DNA of 64,000 bases from an uncultured Muribaculaceae bacterium (GCA_947174275.1 CAMWIJ010000002.1:1-64000), one strand, 5' to 3'. Positions 10,228-20,058 are shown, counted from the first letter of the stretch. Notes: generated by a model from the sequence alone, not told the origin. Translations and numbers: made by a program.

Positions 10228-10566
10228 TCATATCTCGAGATAGCGCAGCAACTCGTTGGCACGGCTGCGCGCCTGCTCTGCATCACGGTCATATTCCTCA
10301 GGCGACACAATCTCCAGAACATCATATCCGAACCTGCGCAGCGAACGCGCCACTGACGACGCATTGCGGTGGTCGACCCTTATCGCAACCTGAAGCTCAC
10401 CGGCCGGAGTCCGGTCAGCGAGGAGATTGAGATTGATGACATGGGCGTCGCAGTCTTCGACGGCGCGCGCTATCATCGAAGCCGAATAATCCTGCGGCCT
10501 GCACGCGAGCACCAGAGTGGAAGCATCAGGTGAATGAGGGAAAAGTATGTCCTGAGTCAAATCCAA
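10228..10566 (-). CDS. Small ACT-like protein next to nadK
   Basis: 112 aa: LACRPQDYSASMIARAVEDCDAHVINLNLLAD...LQVAIRVDHRNASSVARSLRRFGYDVLE, ACT-like pattern; lies between nadK and divergent pdxJ. Confidence 0.65.
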   Translation of the reverse strand: MDLTQDILFPHSPDASTLVLACRPQDYSASMIARAVEDCDAHVINLNLLADRTPAGELQVAIRVDHRNASSVARSLRRFGYDVLEIVSPEEYDRDAEQARSRANELLRYLEI

Positions 10567-10614
10567 TTGCCAAGAAAGGTTAAATTTTAAACGATATATT
10601 TTGATTTATAGCCT

Positions 10615-10640
10615 AATCTGACTAATTTTGTAGTCAGATT
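10615..10640. promoter_or_regulatory. 10-bp-arm inverted repeat enclosing a -7-like TAATTTTG
   Basis: aatctgacta-attttg-tagtcagatt; perfect arms; TAATTTTG at 10623-10630. Confidence 0.5.
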
Positions 10641-10649
10641 TTCGATTTA

Positions 10650-10657
10650 CAAATTTA
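10650..10657 (-). promoter_or_regulatory. Candidate -7 box (TAAATTTG) for the ACT-like gene
   Basis: TAnnTTTG match about 85 nt upstream of the 10566 start. Confidence 0.45.
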
Positions 10658-10731
10658 CGAATAAAATCGCTAATGCGTGGCAATATTTCGTAATTGTAGA
10701 TAATTTTTATTTATTTTTAAGTTAGACGGCA

Positions 10732-11451
10732 ATGACAACCAGTCTGAGTGTCAATATCAATAAAATAGCCACGCTGCGCAACGCGCGCGGCGAAAACAAC
10801 CCCGACCTGCTGAAAGTAGCGCTTGACTGCGAGCGCTTCGGCGCCGACGGCATCACAGTGCATCCGCGCCCCGACGAGCGCCATATCAGGCGCGCCGACG
10901 TCTATCAGCTGCGTCCGGCACTGAAATCGGAATTCAACATCGAGGGATATCCTTCGGCGGAATTCATGGATCTGGTGCTCAAAGTGAAGCCGGCGCAAGT
11001 CACTCTCGTGCCCGACTCCCCCGATGCCCTGACATCGTCGGCCGGCTGGAAGGTGAGCGAGCATTTCGACTTCCTGACATCAATTGTCAACTCCCTGCAT
11101 GAGGCCGGAATACGCTCTTCGATATTCGTGTCGACTGACATCGACGAGATAATGCTCGCGGCCAAGACAGGAACCGACCGCGTGGAGCTCTACACCAAGC
11201 CTTACGCCGACCTGTTCTTCACCAACCCCGAAAAAGCCGTGGCGCCCTTCGTAGAGGCATCACGCGCAGCCCACAAGGCCGGACTCGGCGTCAACGCCGG
11301 TCACGACCTCAGCCTGCAAAACCTGCGTTATTTCGCTCAGTCGGTGCCGTTTCTCAACGAAGTGTCGATAGGGCACGCCCTCATCTGCGACGCGCTCTAT
11401 ATGGGTCTCGCCGAGACGATACGCAGCTACAAGGACTGCCTGACGAAATGA
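10732..11451 (+). CDS. pdxJ: Pyridoxine 5'-phosphate synthase
   Basis: [55 protein letters not shown]. Confidence 0.98.
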   Translation: MTTSLSVNINKIATLRNARGENNPDLLKVALDCERFGADGITVHPRPDERHIRRADVYQLRPALKSEFNIEGYPSAEFMDLVLKVKPAQVTLVPDSPDALTSSAGWKVSEHFDFLTSIVNSLHEAGIRSSIFVSTDIDEIMLAAKTGTDRVELYTKPYADLFFTNPEKAVAPFVEASRAAHKAGLGVNAGHDLSLQNLRYFAQSVPFLNEVSIGHALICDALYMGLAETIRSYKDCLTK

Positions 11452-11548
11452 CAACCCTGACGGGCGTAGCGCTCCGCATCGCCCGGATCTACTCTCTGAC
11501 CGCAAATCAATCTTTCAATCCCATAAAATCACGAACCAATAACCGATA

Positions 11549-12304
11549 ATGCTTACACTCACTATCCCCACAGCCGGCAACGAATTCGTTGACACCGTAT
11601 CATCAATGGCGCCGGACGCCGCAGCAACAATGGCCGACACAACTTCAACAGCCGTCGACGCGGCAGTCGGTGCAGCCCCCGTGGCATCACTCTCATTCTG
11701 GGATCTCTGCATGCAGGGCGGCATACTGATGATACCTATCGGAGTGCTGCTGCTGCTCAGCATCTACTTCTTCATCGAGCGCTGGCTCGTGATACGCGCG
11801 GCCAACCGCAACGACGACACATTCATGCGCCGCATCAAGGATTATATCCACGAAGGCGAGATTGAAAGCGCGCTCAATCTGTGCAAGAATGTGGGAACCC
11901 CCTACGCCCGCCTCATCAGCAAAGGCATCTCCCGAATAGGACGCCCGATGAACGATGTGCTTGTAGCAATCGAAAACACCGGCAACATCGAGATTTCAAA
12001 ACTGTCGAAAGGCCTTCCCTGGCTTGCCACTACAGCTTCAGGCGCTCCGATGCTCGGCTTCCTCGGCACGGTAATCGGTATGGTGCAGGCATTCTACAAC
12101 ATATCGGCACAGGGCTCAAGCGCCGATATCGCCACCTTCTCAGGAGGCATCTACACCGCTCTCGTCACAACGATAGCCGGTCTGATTGTCGGCATCGTGG
12201 CACTCTTCGCCTACAATATCCTTGTGGCTAAAATCAACAATGTCATGACCTCGCTCGAGGGCAAGACGATGGAGTTCATGGACCTTCTCAACGAACCCGC
12301 CTAA
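11549..12304 (+). CDS. exbB: MotA/TolQ/ExbB proton channel family protein
   Basis: GLPWLATTASGAPMLGFLGTVIGMVQAF...GGIYTALVTTIAGLIVGI. Confidence 0.94.
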   Translation: MLTLTIPTAGNEFVDTVSSMAPDAAATMADTTSTAVDAAVGAAPVASLSFWDLCMQGGILMIPIGVLLLLSIYFFIERWLVIRAANRNDDTFMRRIKDYIHEGEIESALNLCKNVGTPYARLISKGISRIGRPMNDVLVAIENTGNIEISKLSKGLPWLATTASGAPMLGFLGTVIGMVQAFYNISAQGSSADIATFSGGIYTALVTTIAGLIVGIVALFAYNILVAKINNVMTSLEGKTMEFMDLLNEPA

Positions 12305-12318
12305 TTCCCCGCAAAATC

Positions 12319-12738
12319 ATGGCTCTCAAGCGACAAAACAATATGATGGCGGCATTCTCGATGGCATCGATGACCGATGTCATATTCCTGCTGCTCATAT
12401 TCTTCATGGTCACCTCGACCTATATATTTCCCACGGCGCTGGAGGTCAACCTGCCACAGTCGTCGCAGCAGACCACCAAGAAGCCGACGATACGCATATC
12501 GCTCGACGCCGAGGGCAACATAGCCACTGCGATGGGCGATGCCGAGCGGCAGCCCATGCAGCCCGACGAACTCAAAACATGGCTCATGCTCGCAAAAGAG
12601 CAGTCGCCCGACGCAACCGTAGCCCTTTACGCCGACGAGAAAGCGGCTTACGGTGAAATCGTTAAAATACTCAATGTCGGAGCAGAAGCCGACATCGCCA
12701 TAGTGCTCGCCACCAAACCGTTACGCTCAAGCAACTGA
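12319..12738 (+). CDS. exbD: ExbD/TolR biopolymer transport protein
   Basis: N-terminal TM MASMTDVIFLLLIFFMVTSTYIFPTALEVNLPQS. Confidence 0.93.
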   Translation: MALKRQNNMMAAFSMASMTDVIFLLLIFFMVTSTYIFPTALEVNLPQSSQQTTKKPTIRISLDAEGNIATAMGDAERQPMQPDELKTWLMLAKEQSPDATVALYADEKAAYGEIVKILNVGAEADIAIVLATKPLRSSN

Positions 12739-12767
12739 CATATCTCCTCCCAATATCCCAACTCCAG

Positions 12768-13577
12768 ATGAACAACCGACCCCGCATAATATCAGGCATC
12801 GTGACCGCCGTGCTCGCAATAATCATTATTGTGATACTCGTGTCATGGCATCTGAACGTCAACCTCAACAAAGGGAAACAATGGCCGCCGGTAAAGGAAT
12901 TCGAACTTATAGCCCAGGATATCGAGGATCCGGAGACATTTGTCAGCACATACTCTTCGGCTGCCGACGATGTGTGGGAGCCTGAGGCCGAAACCGACAG
13001 TCCGGGGGCATCCGACATCGAGTCAGACACCGACACCCAGACCTCTTACGACCTTGACAACAGCAGTCAGCAGCAGGGACACCATGCCAACCTGACATCA
13101 TCGGAAAAAGAATCGCCGGTGCAGCAGAAACCTGCCAACGAAGGCACATCGAAACCTGACGACGCCGCGCGCCTCGAGGCTGCGCGCCAGCAGAAATCGA
13201 AGCAGAATATAGAAAACAAAGTCGCCAACCGCTGGTCGGGAGCCGACAAAGGCACAGGCGGCAAGACCGATCCCAAGGCCGACGGCAGCAAAAACAACAA
13301 CGGTCCCGGAGGCAACGAGCCTCTCACCTACTCCGCCTCGGTCGACGAACGCCCGCGAAGCAGCCAGCTCGGCATGATACGCATAGGTGTGGTAGTGCTT
13401 GAAGGGGGCGTCGTGAAACCGGGTTCGGCGCAACTGCTCAACGGCAGCGGCAATGCCGCGACCAACACCGCCACCATCGAAGCCTGCAAGAAAGCGGCCG
13501 AACGGTGCCGCTTCAAAAGAGCCTCCAACGACACCGCGCCGCGCTCGGGCATAGTGGTGTTCAAATGGGAGGACTGA
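12768..13577 (+). CDS. TonB-like/energy transducer-type protein (exbBD-linked)
   Basis: Single N-terminal TM, long low-complexity periplasmic linker and small C-terminal domain, directly after exbB-exbD; C-terminus is not a classical TonB match. Confidence 0.6.
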   Translation: MNNRPRIISGIVTAVLAIIIIVILVSWHLNVNLNKGKQWPPVKEFELIAQDIEDPETFVSTYSSAADDVWEPEAETDSPGASDIESDTDTQTSYDLDNSSQQQGHHANLTSSEKESPVQQKPANEGTSKPDDAARLEAARQQKSKQNIENKVANRWSGADKGTGGKTDPKADGSKNNNGPGGNEPLTYSASVDERPRSSQLGMIRIGVVVLEGGVVKPGSAQLLNGSGNAATNTATIEACKKAAERCRFKRASNDTAPRSGIVVFKWED

Positions 13578-13674
13578 CAGAGTGAACAACAATACGCAAC
13601 AGCATAACTTATTGACAGACGGCGGCCGAGGCCGTTGACAAACAACAGAAACGACAAACACAGCGACACATAAG

Positions 13675-14388
13675 ATGGAAGACCTCCGACCCGCATTATA
13701 TCTGTTTCCGTCAAATCTGAGCGAAGCCCCGGTCAGTGACGTACTCCCCCCGGTCAATATCGAATTGATATCGGGGGTAAAACATTTTATAGTGGAAAAT
13801 GTGCGCACGGCGCGCCGTTTCCTGAAAAAATGCAACCGCGACATCAACATCAACGAGCTGTCATTCACCGTGCTTAATGTCAATACCGACGTCGTCGACA
13901 TACCGTCGCTGCTCGCCCCGCTCGAACAGGGACACGACGTAGGTGTCATATCAGAGGCAGGCTGTCCGGCCGTCGCCGACCCCGGAGCGCTTGTTGTGGC
14001 CGAAGCCCACCGCCGCGGCTTCAGAGTCGTGCCTCTCGTCGGGCCGTCAAGCATACTGCTTTCACTGATGGGTTCAGGCTTCAATGGACAGAGCTTCACG
14101 TTTCTCGGCTACCTGCCCATACACGCCGCCGAACGCACTGCGGCGCTCAAACAGATGCACACCGACATCATGCGCAACAACCGCACCCAGATATTTATCG
14201 AGACCCCTTACCGCAACAACAAGCTTATAGCCGATATCATTGCAGCGCTACCTGGCGCCACACGCCTGTGCGTCGCCACCGACCTCACCGGCCCCGGACA
14301 GCGCATCACCACACTGACACTGGCCCAATGGCGACGTCAGCAGCTTGACTACGACAAAATCCCGGCTATATTCCTGCTCTACAAATAA
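13675..14388 (+). CDS. RsmI-like / tetrapyrrole-methylase-fold SAM-dependent methyltransferase
   Basis: GVISEAGCPAVADPGALVV, PLVGPSSILLSLMGSG, ETPYRNN, CVATDLTGPGQ motifs. Confidence 0.88.
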   Translation: MEDLRPALYLFPSNLSEAPVSDVLPPVNIELISGVKHFIVENVRTARRFLKKCNRDININELSFTVLNVNTDVVDIPSLLAPLEQGHDVGVISEAGCPAVADPGALVVAEAHRRGFRVVPLVGPSSILLSLMGSGFNGQSFTFLGYLPIHAAERTAALKQMHTDIMRNNRTQIFIETPYRNNKLIADIIAALPGATRLCVATDLTGPGQRITTLTLAQWRRQQLDYDKIPAIFLLYK

Positions 14389-14415
14389 CGACAACAACAA
14401 TAACCACAACCGTTC

Positions 14416-15483
14416 ATGGCCCGACGCAAGAAAATAACATTTGACACCCGACACCTCCCCGGACTCTTCGACGAAATGCTCCGGCAGGAGGATCAGGACG
14501 CGTCGGCACAACCGGAACGCAAGGCATCCGCCACACGCGGACGCCCGCGCCGCGCAGCAGGCCTGAGCGGCGGAGAAACAGATCCGGAACCGATACAGCT
14601 GCCCGACAACATCGAGCCGCTGACATCAACGCGCCCTGCCGCCACACTGCGCTTCATATCATTCGGCAGCGGAAGTTCGGGCAACTGTTCCTATCTGGGC
14701 AACGACCGCTTCGGCATACTTATCGACGCCGGTATCGACCCGACAAAGGTCTACGACGAGCTCGAACGCAACAGCATCGACATCCGCACCATCGGCGGCA
14801 TAATACTCACCCACGACCACGGCGACCACGTCAGATACGCCTACACGATAGTAAGGCGTAACCGCCACATACGCATCTACTGCACCCCGGCCACCATCAA
14901 CGGCATGCTGCGGCGCCACAACATATCACGACGCATCAAAGACTATCACCAGCCGATTTTCAAAGAGTTTCCCTTCCATCTGTCAGACTTCGTAATCACC
15001 CCCTTCGAGGTGTCGCACGACGGAAGCGACAACGTGGGCTTCTTCATCTCGGCCGGACAACACAGATTTGTGGTAGCCACAGACATGGGCATGGTGACCG
15101 AGCGCGCCGATTTCTATATCCGCCAGGCCAACCACCTGATGATAGAGGCCAATTACGACCTCAACATGCTGCTCAACGGACGCTATCCGGAATATCTCAA
15201 AGCCCGCATCATGGCAGCCAAAGGACACATGGACAACGAGGCCACGGCCTCTTATCTCAAGGAAATCTACACTCCGTCGCTCCGAAACGTGTTTCTGTGT
15301 CACCTGTCGCACGACAACAACACCCCCGACATAGCTCTTGCCGCCATCCACAAAGCCCTGCGCAGTCTTGACATCGAGACCGGCGACGGCTCGGGAAGCA
15401 TCGAGTCACGCAACGCTCCGATACAGATAAGCGCACTTCCGCGGTTTGAGTCGACAGGAGTGATTGTGCTGCGCATGCCATAA
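14416..15483 (+). CDS. MBL-fold metallohydrolase (YycJ/WalJ-like) with N-terminal extension
   Basis: RFISFGSGSSGNCSYL, ILTHDHGDHV, HLSHDNN motifs; about 75-residue charged N-terminal extension. Confidence 0.9.
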   Translation: MARRKKITFDTRHLPGLFDEMLRQEDQDASAQPERKASATRGRPRRAAGLSGGETDPEPIQLPDNIEPLTSTRPAATLRFISFGSGSSGNCSYLGNDRFGILIDAGIDPTKVYDELERNSIDIRTIGGIILTHDHGDHVRYAYTIVRRNRHIRIYCTPATINGMLRRHNISRRIKDYHQPIFKEFPFHLSDFVITPFEVSHDGSDNVGFFISAGQHRFVVATDMGMVTERADFYIRQANHLMIEANYDLNMLLNGRYPEYLKARIMAAKGHMDNEATASYLKEIYTPSLRNVFLCHLSHDNNTPDIALAAIHKALRSLDIETGDGSGSIESRNAPIQISALPRFESTGVIVLRMP

Positions 15484-15602
15484 AAACAGCGCTTCGCCGT
15501 AACAAATACCGACCCGGCGCGTATATCTACAATAAACACTGGCAGTTTTAACAGCATTTCCTCTGCAATACGAAAAATCAACAATATATATTATATATTA
15601 TT

Positions 15603-17648
15603 ATGAAATCAATCAAATTAGCATTGGCTTGTGCCCTTACACTCGGCGGCATTTCCGCAATGTCGGCCGAAGAGCATCTCAAAAGCCTCAACCCCAACTA
15701 CATCGACAACAGTGTCAAAGCCGGCGACGACTTCTACACTCATGTCAACAAAGGATGGATGGACGCCAATCCGCTCACTCCCGAATATTCACGCTACAGC
15801 CAGTTTGACAAGCTTGCCGAGCAGAGCCGCGACCGCGTAAAGGAAATCGTCACCGGTCTGGCTGCCACCAATCCCGAGCCCGGCACCGTGGCCTTCAAAG
15901 TATCAACCATCTATCAGCAGGCAATGGACTCAGTGCGCCGCAACGCTGAAGGCGCCGCGCCCATCCAGGCCGATCTGAAACGTATCGAGAACGCCAAGCC
16001 TGAAGAAATGGAAGACCTTTTCCTCTGGATGCACGGCAATTTCGCAAGCCCCTTCTTCTCGGCAGGACCGCAGGCCGACCTCGCCGACTCCAACGCCTAC
16101 GCCATGTATGTAGGCGGAGGCGGCACCACTCTCGGCGACCGCGACTATTACCTGAGCGACGACAAAGAGAACGTCAAGGTGCGTGAAGCCTACAAAAAGC
16201 TCATCGAGAAAGAGATGCGTCTCGCAGGCTATTCGAAAAAAGACGCGCGCCGCATCGTCAGCAACGTGATGAAAATCGAGACAGCACTCGCCGACTCCAC
16301 CTGGACCCGCGAGGAAAGCCGCAACATCCCCGCCATGTACAATCCGCGTTCATTCGCACAGCTCAAAGAGATGTATCCCTCAATCAACTGGGACCGCTTC
16401 TTCATCGAGACAATGGACATAGCGTCGCCCGAAACCGTGATTGTGACTGAAATAAACACTGTGAAACAGGCCGACAACCTGATGGCATCGCTCACCGACC
16501 GTGAGAAAAAAGACTACTATCTGTGGAACTACGTGCGCCAGGCCGCCGGAATGCTCTCCGACGACTTCACCGACGCCGCATTCGAATTCAGCAAAGTGCT
16601 CTCAGGCGCACAGACACAGCGCCCGCGCTGGAAACGCGCTCTCGGAGCAGTCGAAGGCGCGATGGGCGAAGCCATCGGCGAGCTCTATGTAGAGAAATAT
16701 TTCCCCGAATCATCGAAAGACTACATGCTCGGACTCGTCGAGAACCTGCGCCGCGCTCTCGGAAAACATATCATCAACCTCCCCTGGATGAGCGACGACA
16801 CAAAACTCAACGCCATCAAGAAACTCAATGCCTTCACTGTGAAAATCGGTTATCCCGACAAGTGGAAAGACTATTCGGAACTCAACATCGACCCGGCTCT
16901 GTCATTCTACGAAAACATGCACAACGTGGCGATGTGGAGCCAGAAAGAAGCTCTCTCTAAATGGGGCAAACCTGTCGACAAGACCGAGTGGGGCATGACA
17001 CCGCAGACCGTCAACGCCTACTACAATCCCCTTGCCAATGAGATCGTTTTCCCCGCCGGAATTCTTCAGGCACCCTACTTCGACCCCGAAGCGTCAGATG
17101 CCGAAAACTACGGTGCAATCGGTGTCGTGATCGGCCACGAGATGACACACGGCTTTGACGACCAGGGCCGTAATTTCGATGCCGACGGCAACATGACCGA
17201 CTGGTGGACACCCGAAGACACCGAAGCATTCAACGCCATGGCAAAAGGTCTCGCCGACCAGTTCAGCGCCGTCGAAGTGCTTCCCGGCCTCAATGCCAAC
17301 GGACAGTACACCCTCGGCGAGAACATCGCCGACCAAGGCGGCCTCCGCGTAGCCCGCACCGCATTCCTTGACTCACAGAAAGCCAAAGGGGTCGACATCA
17401 CCTCTGAAGAAGCGAAAATCGACGGCTTCGACCCGATGCAGGTGTTCTATATGAACTATGCCAACGTATGGGCCAACAACACCCGCCCCGAGACCATCCG
17501 TCAGCTCACTATCGGCGACGTGCACTCTCTCGGCAAAAACCGTGTCAACGTCACACTGCGCAACATCACCCCCTTCTTCGAGGCATTCTCGGTCAAGGAG
17601 GGCGACACCATGTATCTCCCCGCATCAGAGCAGGTGGTAATCTGGTAA
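15603..17648 (+). CDS. M13-family metallopeptidase (PepO/neprilysin-like), secreted
   Basis: Signal peptide; VIGHEMTHGFDDQGRNFDADGN zinc motif; ENIADQGGLRVA. Confidence 0.96.
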   Translation: MKSIKLALACALTLGGISAMSAEEHLKSLNPNYIDNSVKAGDDFYTHVNKGWMDANPLTPEYSRYSQFDKLAEQSRDRVKEIVTGLAATNPEPGTVAFKVSTIYQQAMDSVRRNAEGAAPIQADLKRIENAKPEEMEDLFLWMHGNFASPFFSAGPQADLADSNAYAMYVGGGGTTLGDRDYYLSDDKENVKVREAYKKLIEKEMRLAGYSKKDARRIVSNVMKIETALADSTWTREESRNIPAMYNPRSFAQLKEMYPSINWDRFFIETMDIASPETVIVTEINTVKQADNLMASLTDREKKDYYLWNYVRQAAGMLSDDFTDAAFEFSKVLSGAQTQRPRWKRALGAVEGAMGEAIGELYVEKYFPESSKDYMLGLVENLRRALGKHIINLPWMSDDTKLNAIKKLNAFTVKIGYPDKWKDYSELNIDPALSFYENMHNVAMWSQKEALSKWGKPVDKTEWGMTPQTVNAYYNPLANEIVFPAGILQAPYFDPEASDAENYGAIGVVIGHEMTHGFDDQGRNFDADGNMTDWWTPEDTEAFNAMAKGLADQFSAVEVLPGLNANGQYTLGENIADQGGLRVARTAFLDSQKAKGVDITSEEAKIDGFDPMQVFYMNYANVWANNTRPETIRQLTIGDVHSLGKNRVNVTLRNITPFFEAFSVKEGDTMYLPASEQVVIW

Positions 17649-17688
17649 CCGCACAGCGCAGAGGCCATAACAACATCCACTATACACG

Positions 17689-17723
17689 CAGGCTGCGCCT
17701 CCCGAAAACGGAGGCACAGCCTG
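17689..17723 (+). terminator. Stem-loop downstream of the M13 peptidase
   Basis: caggctgcgcctcc-cgaaaac-ggaggcacagcctg, one mismatch. Confidence 0.6.
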
Positions 17724-17873
17724 CCTACGTTTCAGCACGATGATAATTATTTCGCAAAAATGCGACTTTACAAAAATATTTGCCACGTTCGTTCGTCTAC
17801 ATGATTGAAGGGTCATCGGCTCAACCCCAACGACCGTTTGTCATACAATCATTTAAATAAAAAATATCATACA

Positions 17874-18203
17874 ATGAAAAAAGATTTATTCAAGCATCTG
17901 CTGATGGGCGCAGGCGGCATAGCCGTAATGGCCGGTCTTGTCTGGGTAGTAATGTTATTGTGGAACGCCATCCTGCCGGAGCTGACAGGTTGGAACGAAA
18001 TCGGGTTCTGGCAATGTGCCGGACTGTGTGTGATGTTCAGGCTCATGACCGGACATATAGGCATTTCATACCGCAACGGAAGAAAACGCAGAAACCGCCG
18101 TCATCTGCATGAAACGCTACGCCACAGATATAGCGCGGGAAACGATAAGGCAGGGCTGGAAGTAAAAGTATTCAGCGTAGAGAAGGCCGACGGCAATGAT
18201 TGA
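17874..18203 (+). CDS. Small two-TM membrane protein overlapping an ECF sigma gene
   Basis: MKKDLFKHLLMGAGGIAVMAGLVWVVMLLWNAILPELTGWNEIGFWQCAGLCVMFRLMTGHIG; basic C-terminus; 3' end overlaps the sigma start. Internal ATG at 17874 preferred over 17805. Confidence 0.75.
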   Translation: MKKDLFKHLLMGAGGIAVMAGLVWVVMLLWNAILPELTGWNEIGFWQCAGLCVMFRLMTGHIGISYRNGRKRRNRRHLHETLRHRYSAGNDKAGLEVKVFSVEKADGND

Positions 18204-18726
18204 TGTCTCAAAAGCCTTCGCTATCTACGGCAAACGCCTGCGGCACTTCATACTCAGCCGTGTAAGGCGTGAGGAAGAAGCCGACGACATACTGCAGGAT
18301 GTGTTCATGCGCCTTATAGTCAACAGCCGCGAAAACGACATCACACACCTGTCGGCATGGCTCTATCGTGCGGCTCGCAACAGGATAACAGACCGAAGCC
18401 GGAAACAGAACGAAACAACGTTGGATGACCTGCTTGACGAGGGCACACAACAGCTGTCTGAACTGATTGCTGACGAAGGCTGCTGCCTCGACAAAGAGCT
18501 GATGAGGCGCATCGTATGGACACAGCTCAATGAAGCGCTCGACGAACTGCCGCCGGAGCAGAAGCTCGCATTTGTCAGAACCGAATTGGACGGAGTGTCA
18601 TTCAACGAACTTTCTTGTGAGACAGGCGTTTCAATAAAAACACTTCTGTCAAGAAAACACTATGCAGTCAGGTATCTGCGCAGCCGGCTCAGAGAGATAT
18701 ATGACGATCTGATTTACGACGACTGA
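18196..18726 (+). CDS. ECF-type RNA polymerase sigma factor
   Basis: EEEADDILQDVFMRLI (region 2), ELPPEQKLAFVRTELDGVSFNELSCETGVSIKTLLSRKHYAVRYLRSRL (region 4). Confidence 0.93.
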   Translation: MIDVSKAFAIYGKRLRHFILSRVRREEEADDILQDVFMRLIVNSRENDITHLSAWLYRAARNRITDRSRKQNETTLDDLLDEGTQQLSELIADEGCCLDKELMRRIVWTQLNEALDELPPEQKLAFVRTELDGVSFNELSCETGVSIKTLLSRKHYAVRYLRSRLREIYDDLIYDD

Positions 18727-18816
18727 ATTTGTCAGCAAAAATAGTCATATTTTCCACAAATATAGGGGATATGGCTTACTCGTTGCAAATAAGGCTAATT
18801 TTTGTCATAAATTACT

Positions 18817-18824
18817 TATATTTG
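18817..18824 (+). promoter_or_regulatory. Candidate -7 box (TATATTTG)
   Basis: TAnnTTTG match 36 nt upstream of the 18860 start. Confidence 0.55.
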
Positions 18825-18859
18825 CAGCCGAAAATAACAACCAGAAGCAAGAATTTATA

Positions 18860-19843
18860 ATGCGGACATATAAAGCGGCCATACGTAAATGCCTTGTTGC
18901 CACTGCGATATGCGCAACAGGAGCAATTCAGGGCTTCGCACAATCGAAAGCAGGAACATTCAGATACGGCGACTTCAACAGCTGGATTACCCGCAACATA
19001 CCCGAGTCGCAGATCATTGGAGGGAACACAAAGACACTCTATGAGATAGGCCCCGCACAGACTATCGACGGCGCCAAAGCCTACAAAAACCTCGGTAACT
19101 CTCCGTGGGCCACTTCCAATGTCTACGCCAAAGTGATGGGCATATCGAAGGGAAGTTGCGCCGTAATGCCTGACACCCGCTCAGGCTCAGACAAATGCGC
19201 CAAACTCACCACCATCATGGAGCGATGCAAGGCCGTCGGACTCATCAACATAGATGTCGTGGTGGCCGGTTCGATATTTCTTGGCGAGATGCTCGAACCG
19301 ATAAGTTCCACATCCGACCCTTACAGCAAAATGGAAATGGGCATACCGTTCACACGGCGTCCCAAAGCCCTTAAATTCGACTACAAGCTCAGCATTCCAG
19401 AGAATGCAGGACGCACATATTCAAGCGGTTTCGGCAAGAAAAAGACACTTGCCGGACAAGAAAGCGCAGAAGTGATGGTGCTGCTGCAGCGCCGCTGGGA
19501 AGACGCCGACGGCAATCTGTTTGCAAAGCGCGTCGGCACAGCCCGCGTGAGGTTTGGGAAATCCACCTCAGGCTGGGTCAACGGCTACACGCTCCCCTTG
19601 ATGTACGGCGACATCACATCCGATCCCGGCTACAAGAGCCACATGGGACTCATACCTGCCGAAAGGAGCTACTACGCCCGCAACAGCAAAGGCAAGATGG
19701 TGCCTGTCAAAGAGGTAGGCTGGGACAGCCGCGACGCCACACCCACCCACATCATAGTCATGGCATCGGCGGCGTCAGGCGATGCCTACACCGGCACAAT
19801 CGGACTGACATTCTGGATCGACAATATAGCCACGACTTACTAA
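18860..19843 (+). CDS. Secreted PCMD-domain-like protein
   Basis: Signal peptide; GIPFTRRPKALKFDYKLS and HIIVMASAASGDAYTGTIGLTFWIDNI resemble the Bacteroidetes PCMD domain. Confidence 0.65.
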   Translation: MRTYKAAIRKCLVATAICATGAIQGFAQSKAGTFRYGDFNSWITRNIPESQIIGGNTKTLYEIGPAQTIDGAKAYKNLGNSPWATSNVYAKVMGISKGSCAVMPDTRSGSDKCAKLTTIMERCKAVGLINIDVVVAGSIFLGEMLEPISSTSDPYSKMEMGIPFTRRPKALKFDYKLSIPENAGRTYSSGFGKKKTLAGQESAEVMVLLQRRWEDADGNLFAKRVGTARVRFGKSTSGWVNGYTLPLMYGDITSDPGYKSHMGLIPAERSYYARNSKGKMVPVKEVGWDSRDATPTHIIVMASAASGDAYTGTIGLTFWIDNIATTY

Positions 19844-19903
19844 TAAAAGTTAACAGTCACATATTTTAACCTTTATTTAGTCGGTCAAAGCCGCGATTGT
19901 TGG

Positions 19904-19911
19904 TAAATTTG
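19904..19911 (+). promoter_or_regulatory. Candidate -7 box (TAAATTTG) for the RND operon
   Basis: TAnnTTTG match about 150 nt upstream of the adaptor start. Confidence 0.5.
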
Positions 19912-20058
19912 CACATAATTATATAAAACACGATGCTTACATATAGCTGATAACCACAATATAAGCGCTTATCCCCGGAATTGCTCACATAACAGAGGGC
20001 CACAGATAGGACATAACAATACAGACAATAAACAACAGAGAAAAGATAAAGAAAAGCA

